From positions 2,542,001 to 2,606,000 of the forward strand of contig CBDCXQ010000001.1 in the NCBI GenBank assembly GCA_965223835.1: a DNA stretch of 64,000 nucleotides, written 5' to 3'. Positions 51,897 to 60,995 of this stretch are shown here, piece by piece. Every line of letters begins with the position of its first letter. The stretch's first letter is position 1. Below the pieces are notes generated by a model. The model did no database searches. It saw only the letters and a list, made by a program, of their open reading frames with translations, and was not told where the DNA came from. A program made the translations under genes and the position numbers. The stretch comes from CAVYXZ01 sp965223835. GTDB lineage: Bacteria; Chloroflexota; Anaerolineae; Aggregatilineales; Phototrophicaceae.

Positions 51897-52847
51897 TTAG
51901 TCGGTGCTATCTGCATCGTCAAACAACCGTCGCAATTCATCCTCCCAAACTTCATCCAATGGGTCGAAAACCTTCTCGGTGAAATCCTCTTCCAATCGCC
52001 GCAAATAATCATAGATGCCGATTTGCGGTGCTGTGCTATCTAGTTCCTCAATTTTAGAATCGAGTACATTAATCAGACGCTCGGTTTTCTTTTTGAGATC
52101 GTCCAGGTCAAAGTCCATCTTAGTCACATAATTCACGCGCCGCATGACTCCCAACCAGGCCATAAAATCGTTCTCCAAACGAATACTACTACCAGTCTGC
52201 GCCAGATTTGAGAAGTCGTAAGTCGGGACAAAGCCATAAAGTGACATATATTCAAGGTCAGCGTCACCAGCCCGCCGACAGATATACGACCCAATCGCCG
52301 CCCCACCATGATAATCTGACAAATTGACCGCGAGGCTGCTGATTTCTTCCTTCATGGACTCCAGGCTATAGGTTGACGAAATCATGCGCTCTTTCTTGTA
52401 AGGCAATTCGCCATATACGCCGCCGAAGCTGATAATACGCTTGACCTTCAATTGCTGTGCCACATCCAGAAACGCTGCGGTATAACGCTCAATATCCAGG
52501 TGCGGTTCATCACCTAGAAAAATCACAAAACCCCGTTCGTCGGTGCCAGTATAGTGGATTTCGTTACGCATTTTTTCGAGTGATTTTGGATAACCCTCTT
52601 CAAATTTAACGACCGGGCGCACTAAATCATGTGTGCCAGGAATCTGGAAGAGGTAAAAACCTTCCGTGTTCACCTTACCAATTTGCCGGGCGTTGGTTTG
52701 CTGGATAATGTAGTGTGGTAAACCAGATGAAATCGACCCGGCATCAGCCCATTGCCGCCAGCCAGCCAACATATAAATCTCGTCGGCTACCGGTTGCTCC
52801 CATAATTCAACAAGTTCAGACACGCCAGTGCCTCCACTGATAGACAT
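51897..52847 (-). CDS. PAC2 family protein
   Basis: 316 residues from ATG 52847; TTG 52856 in frame is also possible, neither with a clear SD. Matches the PAC2 fold (proteasome-assembly-chaperone-like) by MLAGWRQWADAGSISSGL, FVIFLGDEPHLDIERYT, RIISFGGVYGELPYKKERMIS and GAAIGSYICRRAGDADLEY. The C-terminal 70 residues are charged and coiled. The role in bacteria is not established and the name should not be taken to prove a proteasome. Lies just downstream of the kinase gene on the same strand. Confidence 0.85.
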   Translation of the reverse strand: MSISGGTGVSELVELWEQPVADEIYMLAGWRQWADAGSISSGLPHYIIQQTNARQIGKVNTEGFYLFQIPGTHDLVRPVVKFEEGYPKSLEKMRNEIHYTGTDERGFVIFLGDEPHLDIERYTAAFLDVAQQLKVKRIISFGGVYGELPYKKERMISSTYSLESMKEEISSLAVNLSDYHGGAAIGSYICRRAGDADLEYMSLYGFVPTYDFSNLAQTGSSIRLENDFMAWLGVMRRVNYVTKMDFDLDDLKKKTERLINVLDSKIEELDSTAPQIGIYDYLRRLEEDFTEKVFDPLDEVWEDELRRLFDDADSTD

Positions 52848-52895
52848 CTGGCTCAAGTATAACTGATCGCTGCCGTACTTGAAATAACCGCTCGA

Positions 52896-55205
52896 TTATC
52901 CGACGCAAATCACCAGGACACAGACACCGCCATCATCATCGTCAGAATTACCGCCACCGCTGCTTCCGCCACCATTGTTGGAACCACCACCGTTTGAGCT
53001 ACCGCCATTACTACTACCGCTACTGCTTGTGCCACCCTGGGGGCAACCGGGCTGCCAGGGGCCAGTGAAAGGGCCGCCAACCCGGGTATCACTTATTGGA
53101 TTACCAGTGGAGTCATATTCACGCTGGACACTGTACCATTCAAAAACATCGTTCCCGACATAGCGACAATCATGTACATTAATCAATTCGCCAGCGCCAC
53201 TGCTGGCAACACCACCCGCTACTGGGGCATGACAAACACTTGCTGGTATCGTCAAAACCTGCCCTACATAAATCACATTTGCATTCGGCAATTCATTGAC
53301 TGCATTGATGTCAGCGATTGTCACACCATTAGCAACTGCAATCCCCGACAGCGTGTCACCGGTCTGAACACGATATTCACAGGCATTTACGACGGGTGTT
53401 GGTTCGACACTGGTGACAATGACCACACCGTTGACGATGTTCACGTCCTGAACACTGCCGGCTTCATCATTGATGACCACACCCGCAATATCAAACCTGG
53501 ATGTGCCTAGCTGCTGCCCACGCACGTAGAAGCGAAGCGATATTGGGCTATCGTTCCATCCATCGGGAGCTAACCCGGCAGTCGTTAACTGCACTATACC
53601 GGTTGTATTATCGATGAGCCAGTCACCTAAAACCGGGTCAACCCCCAGACCTTTGATATGGATAATCGCCGGGTCGAATTGAATAACGAGGTCCATTGCA
53701 GCACATAGATCACAAACAATTTCAGCATCTACCTGAGCAAGTGGGCCATTTTCGATAACCGTCACCGGCAAAGACAACTGCACAGGATTACTCACCATAG
53801 CGACAAAGGTCGGTTCCGCTGTCGGAGAGTTTGTAAGCGTAGCGGTCGCGGTTGGTGACGGTCGAGAACGGGTGACAGTTGCCGTTAAAGTCGGAACCGG
53901 AGTCTCAGTTGGCCGCTCGGTTACTGTCGCCGTTGGTTCAGATGTATTCGTTGCCGATGGCACGTGAGTGAAAGTCGCGGACGGCTGTTGGGTATGGGTC
54001 GCCGTTGGTCGGAGGGTAGCAGTCGACTGTACCGCCGCGCCCAATGCTTGCTCAGTTGACCTCAGATTCGTGGGGGTTGCGCTTGCGTCGGCTGCTGCCG
54101 CGACTCCTGCACCCGACCCAGCGGGAGTTTCCGGTGGAACACCACTCAGCGCCACCAAACTAATGATGGCGACCAAACCGGCTAGCAATACTCCCATTAT
54201 GACCAAAGGGTTGCGTGACTTACGTGTTGGAGTCGAATCTGCAATTGGCTCCAGGCTATCCTCTTCGACCAGTGGCGGTAGAATGCGCGTATTGAAATCA
54301 TGGCTCTGCTCATGTGACACCAGCACAGAAGATGGAGATGACGTGGCTTGCTCACCCACAATAACTGCTTCCTGAAATGCCGTGCCAAAGGCCTCGACAT
54401 TAGGGTAACGCGCCTCTGGATGCTTAGCCAAAGCCCGTAACAACACCGGCATTAGCGTTGGCGGCAGATCAGAACGCCACTGTTGCAAGGGAGTTGGCAC
54501 ATCATAGAGATGGCTGTGCATCCACTGATACGTTTCATCATTCGTAAACAGCAGCCGGTTGGTCAGCATGTAGTAAACAAGAATCGCCAGTGTATATTGA
54601 TCGACTGCCGGGCCGAGCGCCTCGTTGCGCCACTGTTCCGGGGCCATAAAAGCCGGGCTACCAATATTCATGCCGGTACGCGTCAGATCGAGTTCAGTCG
54701 ATAGCAAACGCGCAATGCCAAAATCTACCAGAATTGCGTTGTCACGGTCATCAAACATGACATTATTGGCTTTTACATCGCGATGAATCACATCTCGATC
54801 ATGTGCGTATTGCAGAGCACTGGCAAGCTGACCTGTAATCCGCGCGACCTCGTTGAGGGCCATGCCACCGGACGCCGTGCCGCGCAGCACCCGTTCTTGT
54901 AACGATCCACCATTCAACAAACGCATGACAATGAAACTGACACCGTTTTCCATCCCATAGTCGTAAATCGGGACGATATGCGTATGTTCGAGCGCCGCCG
55001 CAACCCACGCTTCTCGTTCGAAACGCATTTGATAATTATTATCCTGGGCCAGTTGCGAGAATATCACTTTGACCGCTACTTCACGGTCCAATCGTTCCTG
55101 GTAAGCGCGGAAAACCGCCCCCATCCCTCCCTGGCCCAACAGTTGGCGGAGTTGATATTGTCCCAGTCTCTGACCACTCAAATTTTGGAAATCTAAAGGC
55201 TGCAC
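52896..55205 (-). CDS. Membrane Ser/Thr protein kinase with cohesin-like and LysM domains
   Basis: 769 residues from GTG 55205 (GGAG eight bases upstream); ATG 55223 adds six. Numbered from that ATG: kinase 22-285 with GQGGMG (30-35), Lys52, HRDVKANN (147-154) and DFG (167-169). A juxtamembrane linker follows, with one membrane segment at about 339-360 and a Thr/Pro-rich spacer to about 475. Next come a cohesin-like beta domain (about 478-605, IQFDPAIIHIKGLG), a LysM repeat (YRVQTGDTLSGIA) and a Ser/Gly/Asn-rich tail with terminal Cys. The layout suggests a kinase reading a cell-wall or scaffold signal outside the cell. Confidence 0.88.
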   Translation of the reverse strand: MQPLDFQNLSGQRLGQYQLRQLLGQGGMGAVFRAYQERLDREVAVKVIFSQLAQDNNYQMRFEREAWVAAALEHTHIVPIYDYGMENGVSFIVMRLLNGGSLQERVLRGTASGGMALNEVARITGQLASALQYAHDRDVIHRDVKANNVMFDDRDNAILVDFGIARLLSTELDLTRTGMNIGSPAFMAPEQWRNEALGPAVDQYTLAILVYYMLTNRLLFTNDETYQWMHSHLYDVPTPLQQWRSDLPPTLMPVLLRALAKHPEARYPNVEAFGTAFQEAVIVGEQATSSPSSVLVSHEQSHDFNTRILPPLVEEDSLEPIADSTPTRKSRNPLVIMGVLLAGLVAIISLVALSGVPPETPAGSGAGVAAAADASATPTNLRSTEQALGAAVQSTATLRPTATHTQQPSATFTHVPSATNTSEPTATVTERPTETPVPTLTATVTRSRPSPTATATLTNSPTAEPTFVAMVSNPVQLSLPVTVIENGPLAQVDAEIVCDLCAAMDLVIQFDPAIIHIKGLGVDPVLGDWLIDNTTGIVQLTTAGLAPDGWNDSPISLRFYVRGQQLGTSRFDIAGVVINDEAGSVQDVNIVNGVVIVTSVEPTPVVNACEYRVQTGDTLSGIAVANGVTIADINAVNELPNANVIYVGQVLTIPASVCHAPVAGGVASSGAGELINVHDCRYVGNDVFEWYSVQREYDSTGNPISDTRVGGPFTGPWQPGCPQGGTSSSGSSNGGSSNGGGSNNGGGSSGGGNSDDDDGGVCVLVICVG

Positions 55206-55223
55206 TACTCGGACTCCACACAT

Positions 55224-55470
55224 TACGCATAAATAAGATAAAGATAGTCAATATTTATTATGACAGGAATCTGATTTACTAGACCAAATGTGTATGAAAT
55301 TTCCGTATGGAAATCGCAAACGCCAAGCCAGTCACGCTCCCAGCTTGATTATGTAGGAAAATGCACCTTATTCTTCAGTATCTTAGTTTGGATAAATCAT
55401 GCAGGTTCAAACATCGAAGCTGCTAGGAGCAGGTGTGAAAGACCAAGATTCAACACGGCTAAGCCAAATT
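55224..55470. other. Intergenic stretch without a recognised gene
   Basis: About 250 AT-rich bases between the kinase start and the pyrimidine-operon terminator. It should hold the kinase promoter on the minus strand, but I found no confident -35/-10 pair. A possible plus-strand frame of 60 codons (55290-55472) has no family features and is not called. Confidence 0.5.
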
Positions 55471-55497
55471 AAAAAGCCCGGTAACAATGACCGAGCT
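55471..55497 (-). terminator. Terminator of the pyrimidine-catabolism operon
   Basis: Read on the minus strand, AGCTCGGT (55497-55490) pairs with ACCGGGCT (55482-55475), eight pairs with one G-U, followed by TTTT. It lies 27 bases behind the dihydropyrimidinase stop. Confidence 0.78.
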
Positions 55498-55523
55498 TGA
55501 AGTTCCCTGAGAACCGACATTCC

Positions 55524-57002
55524 TTACAAGATTGGTGCATTCGGTCGACGCCGCACAAACTGTCCAGCGCCGTTTTGACCCAGCCAATCTTCACCATCGA
55601 CTATCTTCGTACCGCGTAAGTAGACTTTTTCCGGTTTACCCCGAATAGGCATCCCTTCATAAACGATGTAGTCGGTACGCATGTGGGTGGTTTCAACGCT
55701 GAGAACATGCTCTTTGTCTGGATCCCAGATGACAATATCGGCATCGGAACCCACCGCAATCGTTCCCTTTTTAGGATACATTCCGAATATCTTCGCCGGA
55801 TTGGTACACATTAATTCGACATAGCGCGATGGTGAAATACGTCCGGCATTCACGCCGTGTTCCCACATCACCATCATGCGTTCTTCCAAGCCAGGCATCC
55901 CGTTGGGAATCTTGGAAAAATCGCCTTTACCCAACTCTTTACCAGGCCGCCGATAGCTGGGGTCTTGCGCTTCGAACTCATTCCACTCGGCATTGTTATG
56001 CGCAGCCGCCCATTCTTGCCAGGGTCCATGTCCACCTTCGAACCAGAAGTTACAATGGTCGGTGCTTACATGTTGCAAAGTGCCGTCTTTAAGTGCCTGC
56101 CAGAGGATGCCCTGATCGTAAGTGGTCCGAATCGGTGGTGAACACACGTACTTTGAACCTTCGAAACCCGGGGCTGCCAGATGATCCTCTACGGTCAGGA
56201 AGAAATACTGCGTACACGATTCACCCATGACTGGATAACCCTGGGCGCGTCCGCGGCGCAATGCCTGAATTGCGGATTCGCATGTCATATGCACCACATA
56301 CAACGGGCAGCCGGTCATACCTGCCATCACCACCGCCCGATTGGTCGCCTCGCCTTCGATTTCCGGCGGACGCGAATCAGCATGGTAACGCGGTTCAGTG
56401 TGGCCCTCAGCCAACAAGCGGGGAGTCAATTCGGCTTCGACATCACCATTCTCAGCATGAACCATCACGATCATGCCATGCTGGGCAGCCACCTGCATCG
56501 CCCGAAACAAGGTGGTGTCATCAATCTGAAAGACGTTTTTGTAGGCCATGAACAGTTTCAGGCTGGTGATTCCCTCGTCAAGTAAGGATGGTATTTCAGC
56601 CATCACTTCATCGCGGAGGTCCGTAATCGCCATATGGAAGCCATAGTCAATCTGAGCCTTGTGGGCGGATTTAGCGTGCCACGCTTTCAAACCGTCTTGC
56701 AAACTGCCGCCAATCGGCTGAATAACGAAATCAATATGCGACGTCGTCCCGCCAAAGGCCGCCGCCATATGTCCTGTATCAAAATCATCATTGCTAATCG
56801 TGCCACCAAACGCCAGTTCCAGGTGCGTATGGACATCAATGCCCCCTGGCATCAGGTATTTCCCGCCACAATCGACAACATCATGACCCGCCGCATCAAT
56901 GTTGAGACCGATTAAGGCAATGGTCTCACCTTCTACCAGCACGTCAGCCCGTACCATATCGCTGGCAGTAATTAGCGTACCATTTTTAAATATTGTTCCC
57001 AT
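55524..57002 (-). CDS. Dihydropyrimidinase (hydantoinase family)
   Basis: Opens dihydrouracil or dihydrothymine to the N-carbamoyl beta-amino acid, a zinc amidohydrolase; 492 residues. Metal ligands His58 and His60 (DVHTH), Lys149 (SLKLF, to be carbamylated), His182 (VHAENG), His238 (VVHMT) and Asp315 (STDHCN) are all present. The last gene of the minus-strand operon, after the LLM oxidoreductase. D-hydantoinase activity is also possible. Context with beta-ureidopropionase and aminotransferase supports reductive pyrimidine catabolism. Confidence 0.93.
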   Translation of the reverse strand: MGTIFKNGTLITASDMVRADVLVEGETIALIGLNIDAAGHDVVDCGGKYLMPGGIDVHTHLELAFGGTISNDDFDTGHMAAAFGGTTSHIDFVIQPIGGSLQDGLKAWHAKSAHKAQIDYGFHMAITDLRDEVMAEIPSLLDEGITSLKLFMAYKNVFQIDDTTLFRAMQVAAQHGMIVMVHAENGDVEAELTPRLLAEGHTEPRYHADSRPPEIEGEATNRAVVMAGMTGCPLYVVHMTCESAIQALRRGRAQGYPVMGESCTQYFFLTVEDHLAAPGFEGSKYVCSPPIRTTYDQGILWQALKDGTLQHVSTDHCNFWFEGGHGPWQEWAAAHNNAEWNEFEAQDPSYRRPGKELGKGDFSKIPNGMPGLEERMMVMWEHGVNAGRISPSRYVELMCTNPAKIFGMYPKKGTIAVGSDADIVIWDPDKEHVLSVETTHMRTDYIVYEGMPIRGKPEKVYLRGTKIVDGEDWLGQNGAGQFVRRRPNAPIL

Positions 57003-57016
57003 CAGGTGCCCCCTTG

Positions 57017-58018
57017 TTATTGAAAGTGTGGGATGATATGTTCACCATATTCGGCCACGATCCGTTCTTCTTCACCACACATCAGGTAAATATTAAACTG
57101 AGTGACGCCAGCAGCTTCCAGTTCCTTTAGTTTTTCGACATGCGCTTCGACCGGCCCCAGAATACCAAAACTATCAATCACCTCGTCAGCGATAAAATCC
57201 AGATGATCGGCATCTTTGTCGGCATGGTCTTTATAATCATAGCCTTTACGACCTTCAATGTAGCGCGTAAAACTGGCCGGTAATTCAGTGGTTTCTGTGC
57301 CATACTTCTCGACAATATCAGCCACATGATTACCCACCATTGCCGGGAACCAGCGCGTTTGTTGGCGGCCCTTTTCCAGATCACCAACCCAAACCGGCGC
57401 AGCAGCCATAACTTTATAATCCGCCATGTCCCGCTCAGCAGCTTGTCCCGCAGCCAGCGCCTGCCCAGCAAACCATTTGCATAATAGCGGTTCACCCAGT
57501 TGAATAATCAACCCATCACCGACTTCACCGGCGGCTGCCAGCGCTTTCGGTCCATAGGCTGCAATCCAGAATGGCAATTCATAACCTTCAGCCCAGGGCA
57601 GTTCGACTTCAGCGGGTATATCTTCATATTGGACGGCATCACCACGCACCATGCCCTTTACGGCATGGACAAATTCCTTCATCTTGGCGATGGTTTTGGG
57701 TTTTTTACCCATGACTCGCATCGAGCTATCACCCCGACCCAGACCAATGTCAATGCGTCCACCACTTTGTAACGCCAACGTGGTATAAAGGCTGGCTGCA
57801 ACTGACCAATCGCGCACGCCTGGATTTGTCACGCATGGCCCAAAACGCATGTTATCGGTATGTTCCATACACATCGCCATCGTGACATACGGGTCGCGCC
57901 ACAGAATATGTGAATCATAAAACCAGGCATATTGAAACCCGGCTATCTCCGCTTGTTTACACAATGCGACGGTACGTTTGGGGCTGATGTCACCTTTGAA
58001 TGTAATCGCAAATTCCAT
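57017..58018 (-). CDS. LLM-class F420- or FMN-dependent oxidoreductase
   Basis: 333 residues with the luciferase-like TIM barrel: EFAITFKGDISPKRTV at the start, FYDSHILWRDPYVTM, and RIDIGLGRGDSSMR as the phosphate-binding segment. It resembles the CPS_4043-type F420 subfamily often found beside dihydropyrimidinase genes. A possible role is the redox step between pyrimidine and dihydropyrimidine, which is inference. F420 versus FMN cannot be decided from sequence here. AAGGAG stands upstream of ATG 58018. Between dihydropyrimidinase and beta-ureidopropionase genes. Confidence 0.85.
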   Translation of the reverse strand: MEFAITFKGDISPKRTVALCKQAEIAGFQYAWFYDSHILWRDPYVTMAMCMEHTDNMRFGPCVTNPGVRDWSVAASLYTTLALQSGGRIDIGLGRGDSSMRVMGKKPKTIAKMKEFVHAVKGMVRGDAVQYEDIPAEVELPWAEGYELPFWIAAYGPKALAAAGEVGDGLIIQLGEPLLCKWFAGQALAAGQAAERDMADYKVMAAAPVWVGDLEKGRQQTRWFPAMVGNHVADIVEKYGTETTELPASFTRYIEGRKGYDYKDHADKDADHLDFIADEVIDSFGILGPVEAHVEKLKELEAAGVTQFNIYLMCGEEERIVAEYGEHIIPHFQ

Positions 58019-58079
58019 AAAATGCTGACTCCTTGCAACAAGGGAAATAGCTCACTGGCTCTCTCCCGAAATATGGCGC

Positions 58080-58922
58080 TTAAGGGTTAACCAGTGGATC
58101 ATAAGCATCGGGACGGCGGTCACGATAGAATTGCCAGACTTGGCGGACTTCTTCGATTAATTCCATGTCGAGATCGCGCACCAGCAACTCCTCTTCATGT
58201 GCATCGCCAACCTCGCCGACAAACTCGCCGCGCGGGGTACAAAAGTAGCTCTGTCCATAAAAATCGTTATCGCCCAACGGCTCAATACCCACCCGGTTTA
58301 TGGTGCCGACAAAATAGCCATTGGCGATGGCATGACTGGTCTGTTCAATTTTCCATAGATGTTGGGACAAACCGCGACTCGTTGCCGAGGGGATAAACAC
58401 AATCTCAGCACCATTTAAGCCCAGTGCCCGTGCACCTTCGGGGAAATGTCGATCATAGCAAATATACACACCAACCTTACCAACCGCCGTATCGAACACT
58501 GGATAACCCAAATTACCGGGACGAAAATAGAATTTCTCCCAAAAGCCTTGCACCTGTGGGATGTGGGTCTTGCGATATTTGCCCAGGTACTTGCCATCGG
58601 CATCAATCACCGCTGCTGTATTATAGTAAACACCAGTATTGTCTTCCTCGTACATCGGGACAATCAGCACCATGCCCGTTTCTTTCGCGAGTTCTTGCAT
58701 GAGCTTCGTGGTTGGTCCGTCTGGAATCTGCTCGGTGTAGCCATAATACTTACTATCTTGAACCTGGCAGAAATAGGGACCATAAAAAAGTTCCTGGAAA
58801 CACATCACCTGTGCGCCCGCGCTGGCCGCCTGTTTGGCATAGTTGATATGTTTTTCAATCATCGAATCTTTATCGCCAGTCCAGCTAGTTTGAACCAGCG
58901 CACCACGTACAATACGTGCCAT
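58080..58922 (-). CDS. Beta-ureidopropionase / N-carbamoyl amidase (nitrilase superfamily)
   Basis: Hydrolyses N-carbamoyl-beta-alanine to beta-alanine, CO2 and ammonia; 280 residues. Catalytic Glu44 (FQELF), Lys118 (YRKTHIP) and Cys155 (ICYDRHFPE) are in place. GGAGG lies eight bases before ATG 58922. Position between the small unknown gene and the LLM gene in the operon. D-carbamoylase or another N-carbamoyl amidase is the alternative. Confidence 0.92.
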   Translation of the reverse strand: MARIVRGALVQTSWTGDKDSMIEKHINYAKQAASAGAQVMCFQELFYGPYFCQVQDSKYYGYTEQIPDGPTTKLMQELAKETGMVLIVPMYEEDNTGVYYNTAAVIDADGKYLGKYRKTHIPQVQGFWEKFYFRPGNLGYPVFDTAVGKVGVYICYDRHFPEGARALGLNGAEIVFIPSATSRGLSQHLWKIEQTSHAIANGYFVGTINRVGIEPLGDNDFYGQSYFCTPRGEFVGEVGDAHEEELLVRDLDMELIEEVRQVWQFYRDRRPDAYDPLVNP

Positions 58923-58973
58923 TACATAGCCTCCTCAACCGACCAATTTCAATATCCAGCAACATACATGCGA

Positions 58974-59336
58974 CTAAATCTCGGCGAGTGCTGCATGTTC
59001 TTTACCAGCGCGTTCGAGTGCGCGCTGGGCCTGCCGGACATTGATATGCGGCGCGACATCCGTGTAAAAACGCGCCGCTGTCGCTTCAATTGCTTGCTGA
59101 CCACTGGTAGACAGGTCTTCAAGATTCAGCATATAGTCGTCGCTGTCCAGCCCATCGATCGGCTCCAGAGTGATCTCCAAAACCGCCTCGCGCCGAATCC
59201 GCTCCATCTTCTGGCGCAGCTTATCCGCCGTTTTTGCCCGTTCTGAATTACCTGCGTCACGATAGTAAGTTGCCAGATCCGCTTCCAAATTGACTGCGTG
59301 TGTCAAAATCGAGCCAAATGTATTGAGTGCAGTCAT
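58974..59336 (-). CDS. Small helical protein of unknown function in the pyrimidine operon
   Basis: 120 residues from ATG 59336, one base after the semialdehyde dehydrogenase stop. No membrane segment or signal. Mostly helical: an N-terminal pair of helices (ILTHAVNLEADLATYYRDAG then KTADKLRQKMERIRREAV) and a C-terminal pair with RQAQRALERAGKEH. The first helix recalls ferritin-like or rubrerythrin-like proteins (Glu, two Tyr), but a full set of metal ligands is not seen. It is a real gene by its tight spacing. Function not assigned. Confidence 0.68.
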   Translation of the reverse strand: MTALNTFGSILTHAVNLEADLATYYRDAGNSERAKTADKLRQKMERIRREAVLEITLEPIDGLDSDDYMLNLEDLSTSGQQAIEATAARFYTDVAPHINVRQAQRALERAGKEHAALAEI

Positions 59337-59337
59337 C

Positions 59338-60792
59338 TTATAGCCACCGCTCAATCACAACTTTACGCTCAGTGAAAAAATCGATTGAATCCGGTCCCTG
59401 CCCATGCAAGTCACCAAAGAAGGAATCTTTTTGGCCGCCAAAGGGGAAAGACGCCGACGGCGCAGCGACCCCAATATTGACACCGATATTCCCGGCATTG
59501 ACGCGATATTTAAATTCACGCGCATACTTGCCACTGCTCGTAAAAATGCTGGCGGCATTCCCAAACCGACTTTTATTGATAATTTCAACCACATCTTCAA
59601 AATCATCAGCCCGGATGAGTGACAGCACTGGCCCAAAAATCTCCTCCTGGGCAACGCTCATCTCTGGGGTCACATCTTCCAGAATGGTAGGACCCACAAA
59701 TACGCCCTCTTCATAGCCATCAACTTTGATATTGCGGCCATCAAGCGCAACCTTTGCACCTTCATCCACACCATCCTGAATCATTCGCTCAATCCGCTCT
59801 TTGGCCTGGGCGCTCACAACTGTTCCCATTTGCGTCGTTTCTTCCAGACCATAACCAACGCGCAAATTGCCGACTTGCTTAACCAATTCATCGCGTAGTT
59901 GATCGTAAGCGTCGCCTACACCCACCGCCACCGCTGCTGCCAGACAACGCTGCCCGGCACAACCATACGCTGCACCCAGCAGATTCTTAACACTGGCTTC
60001 CATATCGGCATCGGGCATCACTGCGATATAATTCTTGGCACCACCTTGCGCCTGCACCCGTTTGCCATACTTCGTACCGACTTCGTAAATGTGCTTCGCG
60101 ATGGGACTGGAACCGACAAACGAAATTCCCTCAATACCGGGGTGCTTGAGAATAGCATCGGCAGCCGGGACACCGCCCTGTACCAGGTTAACCACCCCTT
60201 CCGGCAAATCCAGTTCATCAAGCAGTTCAAAGATAATTTGCATACTCAGCGGGGTTTGCGGTGAAGGTTTTAAAACGTATGTATTACCACAGGTGATTGC
60301 AGTGGGCAGGAACCAGATGGGCACCATCATCGGGAAATTGAAGGGCGTGATAGCTGCAAAAACACCCACCGGTTGGCGCACCGTCGTTTCATCAATGCCG
60401 CTGCTGATGTCTTCTACACCATCATTACGCATCAAGAACGGCACGCCGATACCATAATCAATGCTCTCAATACCGCGCCGCACTTCGCCCCGCGCTTCAT
60501 CTAGCGTTTTGCCATTTTCTTCGACAACAATTCTCGAGATGTCTTCAAAGCGTTCTTCCACCAGATTCTTAAAATGATGCATATACTGTGCCCGCGCCAT
60601 CACGGGGGTGCTGCGCCATTCCGCAAACGCAGCGGTAGCGGACTCAACCGCAGCAGCGACATCGGCAGCCGTTGAATCCGGGCAATTCGCCAACACCTCA
60701 CAGGTTGCCGGGTTAAAAACGGGGATGTAGGTTTCGGTTGCTGCTTCAACCCATTCCCCGCCGATATAATTCTTCATTTGCTCAGGCATCAT
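59338..60792 (-). CDS. mmsA: (Methyl)malonate-semialdehyde dehydrogenase, CoA-acylating
   Basis: Converts malonate or methylmalonate semialdehyde to acetyl-CoA or propionyl-CoA with NAD and CoA; 484 residues. Asn152 (FNFP), GSSPIAKHIYE, GGAKNYIAVMPDAD (Asn where other ALDHs have the general-base Glu, typical of ALDH6) and catalytic Cys283 (GQRCLAA). Start ATG 60792 or 60789 behind GGTGGGAG; an upstream in-frame start at 60876 is rejected for its unrelated leader. First gene of the minus-strand operon, divergent from the aminotransferase. Confidence 0.92.
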   Translation of the reverse strand: MMPEQMKNYIGGEWVEAATETYIPVFNPATCEVLANCPDSTAADVAAAVESATAAFAEWRSTPVMARAQYMHHFKNLVEERFEDISRIVVEENGKTLDEARGEVRRGIESIDYGIGVPFLMRNDGVEDISSGIDETTVRQPVGVFAAITPFNFPMMVPIWFLPTAITCGNTYVLKPSPQTPLSMQIIFELLDELDLPEGVVNLVQGGVPAADAILKHPGIEGISFVGSSPIAKHIYEVGTKYGKRVQAQGGAKNYIAVMPDADMEASVKNLLGAAYGCAGQRCLAAAVAVGVGDAYDQLRDELVKQVGNLRVGYGLEETTQMGTVVSAQAKERIERMIQDGVDEGAKVALDGRNIKVDGYEEGVFVGPTILEDVTPEMSVAQEEIFGPVLSLIRADDFEDVVEIINKSRFGNAASIFTSSGKYAREFKYRVNAGNIGVNIGVAAPSASFPFGGQKDSFFGDLHGQGPDSIDFFTERKVVIERWL

Positions 60793-60995
60793 ATAACTCC
60801 CACCAAAATAGCAATGCTTTGTGAATGAAAAGATGACCGATTTTACCATATCTTGCAACCCGCTTCTCGTGAACAATTACCTTTGTGCATTCTGTGGGCG
60901 GCTATGTTAATATTGAGCGACAACAATTTGAGACGATTGCTTGAACGCATGATCGTATTATCCTCGATATTCGAACGGCATGGAGCCTAAAGAAC
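60793..60995. other. Divergent control region of the pyrimidine genes
   Basis: 203 bases between mmsA (minus) and the aminotransferase (plus). AT-rich, with several TTG-type boxes but no pair of promoter hexamers at the right spacing that I trust. Likely holds both promoters and a regulator site. Confidence 0.4.

Noticed and set aside
58446..59246. Plus-strand frame of 266 codons across the beta-ureidopropionase and small helical protein genes
   Set aside because: Antisense to catalytic motifs of the amidase and to a tightly spaced operon gene; no ribosome-binding site.
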